From SIAF01 sp046152955 (GTDB taxonomy: Bacteria > Planctomycetota > Planctomycetia > Planctomycetales > Planctomycetaceae): 29,742 nt of DNA. The stretch is taken from assembly GCA_046152955.1 (NCBI GenBank), contig JBJXGA010000274.1:1-29742 (forward strand), read 5' to 3'. The stretch's first letter is position 1; every line of letters begins with the position of its first letter. The translations under genes and the position numbers were made by a program. Shown here one piece after another: positions 1 through 6,372 of this stretch. The notes below the pieces were generated by a model. The model made no database searches. It was not told the DNA's origin and saw only the letters and a list, made by a program, of their open reading frames with translations.

Positions 1-6
1 GTTCAC

Positions 7-26
7 CGAGGGGCTAACGCCTCTCG
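7..26 (+). repeat. Hairpin with TAAC loop, possible terminator of an upstream gene
   Basis: An 8-bp stem (7-14 with 19-26, one G-T wobble) encloses the loop TAAC. It is followed by a T-rich stretch (attgttccttt), so it could end a rightward transcript entering from outside the window. The core GGC-TAAC-GCC closely resembles the GGC-TTAC-GCC hairpin at 2126-2141, which suggests a dispersed element. Its function is inferred from shape only. Confidence 0.45.
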
Positions 27-68
27 ATCCATTGTTCCTTTCGTGTACCTCCAGAAGGGGGGTGACCC

Positions 69-1175
69 GTGTTCCTGTTCCAACGTGACAAGATTCGCTC
101 GTACGAGGTGGGGCTGCTGTTCCGCGACGGAGAGTTTCGCGGACTGCTGGCCGCGGGGTCGCACTGGCATTTCGATCCCCTGCGGAAGGTGCGGGTGGAG
201 GTCGTCTCGCAGCGCGACTCGTGGCTCGTTCATGAGAAGTTGGACCTGATCGTCAAGTCGGGGGCGCTCCGCGATCGCGCCGTCGTCCTGGACTTGCAGG
301 ACCACGAGCGGGCTCTGGTCTGGATCGACAACCGGTTCAGCCACATCCTGCCGCCGGGACAGTACGCCTATTGGACGGGGCAGAAGCAGGTCCGAGTCGA
401 AGTCGCTGACATCCGACCGGTCCGCTTCGCGCACGAACAGTTCAAGGTGATTGTCCGCTCGCCGCTGGCGGGGCGCGTCCTTGACATCTGCACGGTTCAG
501 CGCGACCACGTGGGGGTGCTGTTCATCGACGGCCGATATGTCGAGACGGTCCAGCCGGGGGAATACGCCTTCTGGAAGGGACCGGCGGAAGTCCGGCTGG
601 TCGAAGTCGATCTGCGGGAGACAATCGTCGACGTCGGCGGCCAGGAGATCATGACGGCCGACAAGGTGACGTTGCGCCTCAACGCCGTCGTGACCTACAA
701 GGTCGCCGACGCACGGAAGTCGATCAGCCAGACCGACGATGTGCGGCAGGCGCTCTACCGCGACACGCAGCTCGTGCTGCGCGGCGTGGTGGGGACCAGG
801 GAGTTGGATCCCTTCCTGACGGACAAGGATGCCGTCGCCAGGGAGATCGAGGAGAACGTCCGTCGCCGGGCAGGAGAGCTGGGGCTGGAGATCGCCTCGG
901 TCGGCATCCGGGACGTAATCCTTCCGGGCGAAATGAAGGATCTGATGAACAAGGTCACGGAGGCCCGCAAGGGGGCCGAAGCGAACTTGATCTCGCGGCG
1001 CGAGGAGACGGCAGCCATCCGCAGCCAGGCGAATACGGCCAGGCTGCTGGCGGAAAGCCCGACCCTGATGCGTCTGCGGGAACTGGAAGTCCTGGAAAAG
1101 ATCGCCTCGGCGGGCAAGCTCAACATTGTCCTGGGGGACAAGGGGCTGGCCGACAAGGTGGTCAATTTGCTGTGA
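69..1175 (+). CDS. Slipin-type SPFH/band 7 domain protein
   Basis: A 368-residue protein of the SPFH (stomatin/prohibitin/flotillin/HflK-C) superfamily, slipin-like. The SPFH core spans about residues 175-300, with the typical stretches GQEIMTADKVTLRLNAVVTY, RELDPFLTDKDAVAREI and IRDVILPGEMKDLMNKVTEA, followed by a helical tail rich in Ala, Glu and Arg (about 296-345). No N-terminal membrane segment is visible, unlike classical stomatins, so membrane contact would have to be peripheral. Residues 13-181 hold three copies of a short beta-type unit at a 67-residue spacing. The GTG start at 69 is supported by a purine-rich Shine-Dalgarno (AAGGGGGG, 55-62). The gene is followed by its own terminator and appears monocistronic. 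SPFH proteins organise membrane microdomains and often act with proteases; no partner is visible here. Confidence 0.9.
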   Translation: MFLFQRDKIRSYEVGLLFRDGEFRGLLAAGSHWHFDPLRKVRVEVVSQRDSWLVHEKLDLIVKSGALRDRAVVLDLQDHERALVWIDNRFSHILPPGQYAYWTGQKQVRVEVADIRPVRFAHEQFKVIVRSPLAGRVLDICTVQRDHVGVLFIDGRYVETVQPGEYAFWKGPAEVRLVEVDLRETIVDVGGQEIMTADKVTLRLNAVVTYKVADARKSISQTDDVRQALYRDTQLVLRGVVGTRELDPFLTDKDAVAREIEENVRRRAGELGLEIASVGIRDVILPGEMKDLMNKVTEARKGAEANLISRREETAAIRSQANTARLLAESPTLMRLRELEVLEKIASAGKLNIVLGDKGLADKVVNLL

Positions 1176-1195
1176 CGTTGGAAAGAATCCTACGA

Positions 1196-1240
1196 AGCCC
1201 TCTGGCCTGAGCGATCAGGTCAGAGGGCTGTTTGTGTTTT
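1196..1240 (+). terminator. Rho-independent terminator of the slipin gene
   Basis: A 15-bp stem (1196-1210 with 1215-1229, one G-T wobble) with loop GCGA is followed by a T-rich tail (tttgtgtttt, 1231-1240). It begins 20 bases after the slipin stop codon. Confidence 0.9.
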
Positions 1241-1386
1241 GGAGGCTGGTTGGCACTCGCAACCGCGATCCTGCGGAATGCTACGTTGGTGAATCGGACG
1301 ATAGGCTGTGCTCCACACCCCTGGTGTGACTATCCTGTGGAATGCCGTCGGTGCTTTTCAGGGAATCGTCTGATGAGAAGTCGTCC

Positions 1387-1989
1387 ATGATCCACGCATT
1401 GCCGGGGATGGGGGCAGATCGCCGAATGTACTCCACCGTTTGGTCAGAACTTCCTGGATTTCAGGCCCATGATTGGCCGCAGATCGTTCGTCCGGCGTCT
1501 CTCTCAACAGTCGCCCAGGCGGTATGTCAATCGGGTCCCATCCAGGATGGCGATGTTCTGATTGGCGCCTCGCTGGGGGGAATGATCGCCTGTGAAATTG
1601 CTAAGCTGCGGCGCATTCCCCGGCTCTACCTGGTGTCGAGCGCGGTTGATCGGAGCGAAGTCAATCCACTCCTCGCGCTGCTGAGTCCGCTGGCGCGCTT
1701 CGCACCGATCGAGTGGGCTCAACTGTCTGCCGGACGAGTTCCCGGCGAACTGGCGCAGATGTTTGCCCGGAGCGATGCGGCGTTCGTCAGGACGATGTGC
1801 CAGGCGATTTTCGATTGGGATGGCCTGGGGGCGACGACAACGCGGGTGATTCGCCTCCACGGACGGCGCGACTTGGTGATTCCCCCGCCCCCCCAGCCTG
1901 ACCTGTTGTTGGACGCAGGACACTTGATGGCCATGACCCACGCGGCGGAATGCGTGGAGTTCATTCGCGGGACGCTGGAATCGAAGTAG
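1387..1989 (+). CDS. Small alpha/beta hydrolase
   Basis: A 200-residue alpha/beta-hydrolase-fold protein. The nucleophile elbow G-A-S-L-G-G places the catalytic Ser at residue 62, HGRRDLVIP supplies the acid (Asp162) and AGHLMAM the base (His179), so the triad looks complete. It starts MIHALPGMGADRRMY, where the LPGMG strand-loop is the usual oxyanion-hole region. There is no signal peptide, so it is probably cytoplasmic. I chose the ATG at 1387, with a GAGAAG sequence 6 bases upstream, because the fold starts there; an in-frame ATG at 1342 would add 15 unconserved-looking residues. The substrate cannot be deduced; esterases, thioesterases and lipase-like enzymes all share this layout. It stands alone between the slipin terminator and a convergent gene. 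Confidence 0.75.
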   Translation: MIHALPGMGADRRMYSTVWSELPGFQAHDWPQIVRPASLSTVAQAVCQSGPIQDGDVLIGASLGGMIACEIAKLRRIPRLYLVSSAVDRSEVNPLLALLSPLARFAPIEWAQLSAGRVPGELAQMFARSDAAFVRTMCQAIFDWDGLGATTTRVIRLHGRRDLVIPPPPQPDLLLDAGHLMAMTHAAECVEFIRGTLESK

Positions 1990-2115
1990 GCAGAGGTCTC
2001 GGCACGGCCTGCAGCCGAAACCAAACGAGGATTGAACTTGTGAGTGAATGATTCGGGCAGGTGAATTCTCTCGCTGTGACACGACTGCGAAGGATTCAGG
2101 CGGCGAGCATCACGC

Positions 2116-2141
2116 AAAAGAAACAGGGGGCTTACGCCCCC
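2116..2141 (-). terminator. Rho-independent terminator of the leftward DUF1501 gene
   Basis: Read leftward, stem GGGGGC, loop GTAA and stem GCCCCC (2141-2126) are followed by tgtttctttt (2125-2116). It lies 54 bases past the stop of the DUF1501 gene, which is the expected arrangement. The same hairpin read rightward could also close the hydrolase gene ending at 1989, though without a T tail. Confidence 0.8.
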
Positions 2142-2194
2142 CGCTCGCCTGGTTGATGAGCACAACGATGCTGCGCAACAGGGCGCGTTGTCCG

Positions 2195-3598
2195 CTACGC
2201 CGTCGCCGCCAGTTCCGCGATCGGTTTGCCGTCCGTGACGATCGGGGTCGGACGGCCGGCACGGTCGGGAATGGCGACCCGTTCATAGTCGATTCCCAGG
2301 TGGCGATAGATCGTTGCCAGAAAGTCTTGCGGACCGACACGGCGGCTGACCACGTCTTCGCCGCGGCGATCGGTTCCGCCGATCACCTGTCCCGTCTGAA
2401 TGCCTCCACCGGCCCAAATCATCGAATTGGCCCGCGGCCAATGGTCGCGGCCGGGCTGAACGGTTCCAGCCGGGGCGCTGGCCACTCCTCCGCCACTGCT
2501 GGCGACGTGGGAGATCCGCGGAGTGCGTCCGAACTCGCCGGTGACGATCACCAGCACCCGCTTATCCAACCCCCGTTCATAAACGTCGTTGATGAGTGCC
2601 GCAACCGCCTGATCGAAATAGGGAGCGCGAAACTTCAGCGCCTCGAAGACGTTGTGATTGACCGCATGGTCATCCCAGTTGGCGACACGACCGCACAGCG
2701 GTCCATCAAAGGTTGTCGTCACGATCTCCACCCCCGCCTCCACCAACCGCCGCGCCATGAGGCATTGTTGTCCCCATTGATTGAGTCCGTACCGCTCCCT
2801 GACCTCCGGACGTTCCTGTTTGAGATCAAATGCGCGGGACGCCTCGGGACTGGTCAACAGCCCCAGCGCCTGCGACTCGTAACCGTCCATCGCCCGCATC
2901 ACCCCGGATTGGTCCAATTCGCGACGGAAGCCGTCAAAACTCAGTCGCAAGCGGCTCCGCTCACGGAGCCGGTCCGCCTGTGCGGGATCGGCCAGTCCGA
3001 CATTGGGAACTTGAAAGGTCGGCGAGCTCGGATCTCCCGTGATCGCGAACGGCTCGTAGGACGGGCCGAGATAGCCGGGGCCGGCGATCACGAAACTGTC
3101 ATACCGCACGATCGGGTTGACTCCGACGTAATTGGGAAGCCGGCGCTCTCCCCCGGAACGGAGATAGTGTGCGACAGTCATCACGTCGGGATAGACGGGA
3201 AATAACTTGTCTTGTGGATCGGGATCGCCCGACAGGAGTTGCAATGAACCGGAAGGATGCCCTCCCCCGGTATGCGCCATCGAACGGAGCAGGGCGAAAC
3301 GGTGTGAGAGCCGGGCTTGTTCCGGCAGCAGTTCCGATAGGAACAATCCCGGAGTCTGCGTGGCAATCGGGGAAAACGGACCCCGGTAATCGCTCGGGGC
3401 CTCGGGTTTGCAATCGTAGGTGTCGAGGTGACTGCACCCGCCACGCAGCCAGACAATGATCACCGCCGTTCGCGAGGCGGACTCGGCGGCTCCCGCTTCG
3501 GCCCTCAGACGCAGCAGGCCGGGAAGCGACAATGCGCCGAAACCAGCCAGGCCGATCCGCAGGATTTCGCGACGGCTGCGGGGAGGGGAGGAGGACAT
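2195..3598 (-). CDS. DUF1501 family protein, Tat-exported
   Basis: A 467-residue DUF1501 protein. This family is related to the alkaline phosphatase/sulfatase fold, is abundant in planctomycetes and has no settled function. The N-terminus SRREILRIGLAGFGALSLPG (residues 8-27) is a twin-arginine signal with a hydrophobic core. Family landmarks are WLRGGCSHLDTYDCKP (50-65), TGEFGRTP (353-360) and GRDHW (383-387). The length is normal. The gene lies 62 bases downstream of the Gfo/Idh/MocA gene on the same strand and is probably cotranscribed with it. No Shine-Dalgarno is visible: a heptamer repeat array (3601-3635) fills the space directly before the ATG. The next in-frame ATG would remove the Tat signal, so the start at 3598 is favoured. 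It is probably periplasmic. Confidence 0.92.
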   Translation of the reverse strand: MSSSPPRSRREILRIGLAGFGALSLPGLLRLRAEAGAAESASRTAVIIVWLRGGCSHLDTYDCKPEAPSDYRGPFSPIATQTPGLFLSELLPEQARLSHRFALLRSMAHTGGGHPSGSLQLLSGDPDPQDKLFPVYPDVMTVAHYLRSGGERRLPNYVGVNPIVRYDSFVIAGPGYLGPSYEPFAITGDPSSPTFQVPNVGLADPAQADRLRERSRLRLSFDGFRRELDQSGVMRAMDGYESQALGLLTSPEASRAFDLKQERPEVRERYGLNQWGQQCLMARRLVEAGVEIVTTTFDGPLCGRVANWDDHAVNHNVFEALKFRAPYFDQAVAALINDVYERGLDKRVLVIVTGEFGRTPRISHVASSGGGVASAPAGTVQPGRDHWPRANSMIWAGGGIQTGQVIGGTDRRGEDVVSRRVGPQDFLATIYRHLGIDYERVAIPDRAGRPTPIVTDGKPIAELAATA

Positions 3599-3600
3599 TC

Positions 3601-3635
3601 GAGGGATGAGGGATGAAGGATGAAGGGCGAAGGAC
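3601..3635. repeat. Heptanucleotide repeat array (GAGGGAT type), 5 units
   Basis: Five consecutive 7-base units: gagggat, gagggat, gaaggat, gaagggc, gaaggac. They fill the gap between the two leftward genes and end 2 bases from the DUF1501 start codon. Three further 7-base blocks (3636-3656) keep the purine-rich character only weakly. Confidence 0.8.
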
Positions 3636-3660
3636 TGGTGGCTGTGAGGTTGATGCGTTG

Positions 3661-4782
3661 TTAGGTGAGGGTGAATCCCGGCAGCTTGACGATGGCACCT
3701 CCCTGGAGAGCCGACTGGTGGGCGCAGATTCCCACGCAGGTCCAGTTGGCGCTGGTGGGGGCATTGGGCCAGGGATCGCGCTGTTGCACCAGGGCGCTCA
3801 CAAACTCGTTGACCAGGTGCGGGTGTGAGCCGCCGTGTCCCCCTCCCTGGATGAACGACAGGTGCTGCGAGTCGTGAATCTCTGCCGGGAGGGTGAAACG
3901 CCGGATCGGTTCGGGGAGCAGGTGGGCGTAATCGGGGACCTTGACTCGTGTGGGGATTTCCGGCTCGGGCTTTTTCGCCGTATGCAGGATGTGCTCTTCA
4001 TGCTCCACGAGCGTCCACTCAAAACTCTTTTTTGTGCCATACACGTCGAAGCTCTCGCGGTACTGCCGGGCGGTGTCGTACAGGAAGCGCCAGATGTGGG
4101 CGGCGATGTCGGAGTCCTTGATCTTGATGTGGCACGATTCGACGGCGAACGTATTGCCCGACTTTTTCTGGATGTCTTCGCGGACCGTGCCGGAACCGAA
4201 ACAGCTCACATAATCGGCCCGGCCGTCGACCAGCCCCAGGACGGGACTGACCACGTGCGTGGCGTAATGCATGGGGATCATCCGTTCCCAGTAGTCGGGC
4301 CAGCCGTCCATATCCTGCGGATGCGAGGCGGCCATGTACTGGATTTTGCCCAATTCCCCCTGGGTGTACAGTTCCTTGATGAACAGGAATTCGCGGGAAT
4401 AGACGACAGTCTCCGCCATCATGTAGGTCAAGCCAGTCTGCTTGACCAACTCCACGATCTGCTGGCACTCCTCGATCGTGGTGGCCATGGGGACGGTACA
4501 CATCACATGCTTGCCCGCCTTGAGCGCGGCGATGGACATCGGCGCATGGTCGGGAATCGGCGAGTTGATATGCACGAAATCGACCTGCTTATCAGCCAGC
4601 ACCTCTTCGTATTTGGTGTACCGTGTTGGGATGCCGAATTCGTCACCGACTTTCTTCAGCTTGTCGGGATTCCGCTGGCAGATGGCCCGGATGGTGGCCT
4701 GCGGATGGTGCTGATAAATGGGAATGAACTCGGCGCCGAATCCCAGCCCCACCATCGCCACATTGACGCGATCCCGCCCCAT
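3661..4782 (-). CDS. Gfo/Idh/MocA family oxidoreductase
   Basis: A 373-residue protein with an N-terminal Rossmann fold (VNVAMVGLGFGAEFIP, nucleotide-binding loop GLGFGA at 12-17) and a C-terminal alpha/beta domain typical of Gfo/Idh/MocA sugar or inositol dehydrogenases. The position that is E-K-P in classical members, whose Lys is catalytic, reads CTVPMATT here (95-102), so the Lys is absent. The C-terminal His pair MHYATH (171-176) is present, as is a Gly/His-rich GGGHGGSHPHL segment near the end. There is no signal peptide, so it is cytoplasmic. GAGGAG upstream of the ATG at 4782 is a good Shine-Dalgarno. It is the first gene of a pair with the DUF1501 gene and diverges from the hydrolase gene at 4989. 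NAD(P)-dependent sugar oxidation is the family expectation; the missing Lys leaves catalysis uncertain. Confidence 0.9.
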   Translation of the reverse strand: MGRDRVNVAMVGLGFGAEFIPIYQHHPQATIRAICQRNPDKLKKVGDEFGIPTRYTKYEEVLADKQVDFVHINSPIPDHAPMSIAALKAGKHVMCTVPMATTIEECQQIVELVKQTGLTYMMAETVVYSREFLFIKELYTQGELGKIQYMAASHPQDMDGWPDYWERMIPMHYATHVVSPVLGLVDGRADYVSCFGSGTVREDIQKKSGNTFAVESCHIKIKDSDIAAHIWRFLYDTARQYRESFDVYGTKKSFEWTLVEHEEHILHTAKKPEPEIPTRVKVPDYAHLLPEPIRRFTLPAEIHDSQHLSFIQGGGHGGSHPHLVNEFVSALVQQRDPWPNAPTSANWTCVGICAHQSALQGGAIVKLPGFTLT

Positions 4783-4988
4783 GAGCCAATCTCCTCAGAA
4801 AAGCGTTCGACCTGAATGAACAAGCACATCGACCATGACTATGGAGTCGCTTTCGAGAAAATGCAATCGTCGGGATGACAAAGCGCGGCGGTCTGTCGCT
4901 CGACAAATCCGCTGACGGCGCGCAGGATATGTGGACTCGTCCCTGCCCGATCGCCCACCCTGGTCGCCTATTGCGGAGTCACTCGCCG

Positions 4989-5831
4989 ATGCGCAGCATC
5001 TTGTCCCGATCACTCATTGCCGTCGGAGTCTGGCTGATGTTGCCGATGGGAGCACTCCCCCTGACCCGAGCCGATGAACCACTGACAGTGATGAAGACCC
5101 CCGGAGGGAGGGAATTTGCGCTGTTGGGGAAGAAGCCCTCCAGTCCCGCTCCGACGCTGTTTGTTTTCGCCAACACGTTTGCCAATTCGCTCACCAGCGA
5201 CGACTACAACAAGGTTGGCAAATTGCTGGCGGAGCACGGCGTGCTCAGCGTCGCCTTCGATCTTCCGTGCCATGGCGCCCAGCGCCGCGACGGGGAACCG
5301 GACGGCCTGGATGGCTGGCGGGCACGGTTGGACAAGGGGGAAAACCCGATCCAGGAGCTGTGCCGCGACGCGCAGGCCGTCCTCGATCACCTGATTGCCC
5401 AGGGCTATACGAACCCCGAACGGATCGCCGCGTGCGGCACGTCGCGGGGAGGATTCGCCGCGTTGCATTTCGCGGCGTCGGATCCGCGCGTCCGCTGTGT
5501 GGCGGCGTTTGCCCCGGTGACCGACCTGCCGGTACTGCGGGAGTTCCAGGGGATGTCAGCGGAAACGGCCCGGATGCTGGGGGCGGTCAGCCTGGCGGAC
5601 CGGTTGTGCGAGCAGCCGGTGTGGTTGATCATCGGGCCACACGACGAACGGGTCGGTACCGACGCGACGGTGGCAGTCGCCCGAGCGATCAATCTGGCCG
5701 CCGTCGCCCGCAAGAAATTGGCGCAGGTCGAACTGCACGTGCAGCCGTCCGAGGGACACCGAACTCCCAAGTCGGGACATGCCGATGCGGCCATCTGGCT
5801 GGCGCGGCAACTGGAATTGGCTGCCCCCTGA
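4989..5831 (+). CDS. Secreted alpha/beta hydrolase
   Basis: A 280-residue protein with a signal peptide (MRSILSRSLIAVGVWLMLPM, cleavage likely near residues 26-28, before ADEP) and an alpha/beta hydrolase fold. The elbow GTSRGG puts the nucleophile at Ser152, IIGPHDERVG the acid at Asp219 and PSEGHRTP the base at His257. The open frame begins at 4875, but the extra 38 residues are not signal-like and would bury the signal peptide; the ATG at 4989 also has a GCGGAG sequence upstream. It resembles dienelactone hydrolase/prolyl oligopeptidase-like esterases by layout, but no specific family is certain. It diverges from the Gfo/Idh/MocA gene across about 200 bases, which must contain both promoters; no convincing -35/-10 pair was found there. 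Confidence 0.8.
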   Translation: MRSILSRSLIAVGVWLMLPMGALPLTRADEPLTVMKTPGGREFALLGKKPSSPAPTLFVFANTFANSLTSDDYNKVGKLLAEHGVLSVAFDLPCHGAQRRDGEPDGLDGWRARLDKGENPIQELCRDAQAVLDHLIAQGYTNPERIAACGTSRGGFAALHFAASDPRVRCVAAFAPVTDLPVLREFQGMSAETARMLGAVSLADRLCEQPVWLIIGPHDERVGTDATVAVARAINLAAVARKKLAQVELHVQPSEGHRTPKSGHADAAIWLARQLELAAP

Positions 5832-5934
5832 AGAGTCTTTTCTGCATGCAGGCTCCATTCATCCGGCGGATCCCTCCGGGAGGAGCCAGTCCTGCATTCG
5901 AGTTTTCCCCTTGCCTCCTCCCGCGCTGAACGTC

Positions 5935-6288
5935 ATGCCCACTGAATCGAAGTCGCTGGACGCTCCTTCGCCACTGAGTCCTGAACAGCAACACAACCAC
6001 ATGCTGACGGTCTTTTCCGTTTCGGCGGGAATGGTGGGGGTCTGCCTGACCGGCATCGGCCTGATCCAGGTCATGACGATGCTCAAGGACTTCACCACGC
6101 TGTGCGACGAACTGCTGGTGATCGACGCCTTGATGTTCCTGTTCTCCTGCTTTGTCAGTTATTGGGCAATGCATCACAGGTTGCAGAAACACTACCGTCG
6201 GTTGCGGCTGGTCGTGGACACCTTTCTGATGGCGGGGATCCTGCTGATGTTCCTCGTCTGTGCGATGATCGCCTGGTCGATCCTGTAG
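5935..6288 (+). CDS. Small three-helix membrane protein of unknown function
   Basis: A 117-residue protein with three predicted membrane helices (about 26-46, 62-79 and 93-115) and a basic loop HHRLQKHYRRLRL (80-92) between the second and third. The 22-residue N-terminal part is hydrophilic. I do not recognise the family. The open frame extends upstream to 5779, but that part overlaps the previous gene and reads as non-coding; the ATG at 5935 starts a sensible protein, though its Shine-Dalgarno is weak. It sits between the secreted hydrolase and the ABC-type pair, all on the same strand. Confidence 0.7.
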   Translation: MPTESKSLDAPSPLSPEQQHNHMLTVFSVSAGMVGVCLTGIGLIQVMTMLKDFTTLCDELLVIDALMFLFSCFVSYWAMHHRLQKHYRRLRLVVDTFLMAGILLMFLVCAMIAWSIL

Positions 6289-6372
6289 GTGTTGTACCGG
6301 TCGGCTCGACGCGGTAGCATCAAGGTCCGACTTCCCATCTTCCTGGTCCACTTCCATTTCGGGCGCCGATTC

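Noticed and set aside
2048..3205. Rightward open frame of 385 codons
   Set aside because: It is antisense to the DUF1501 gene and crosses its terminator hairpin.
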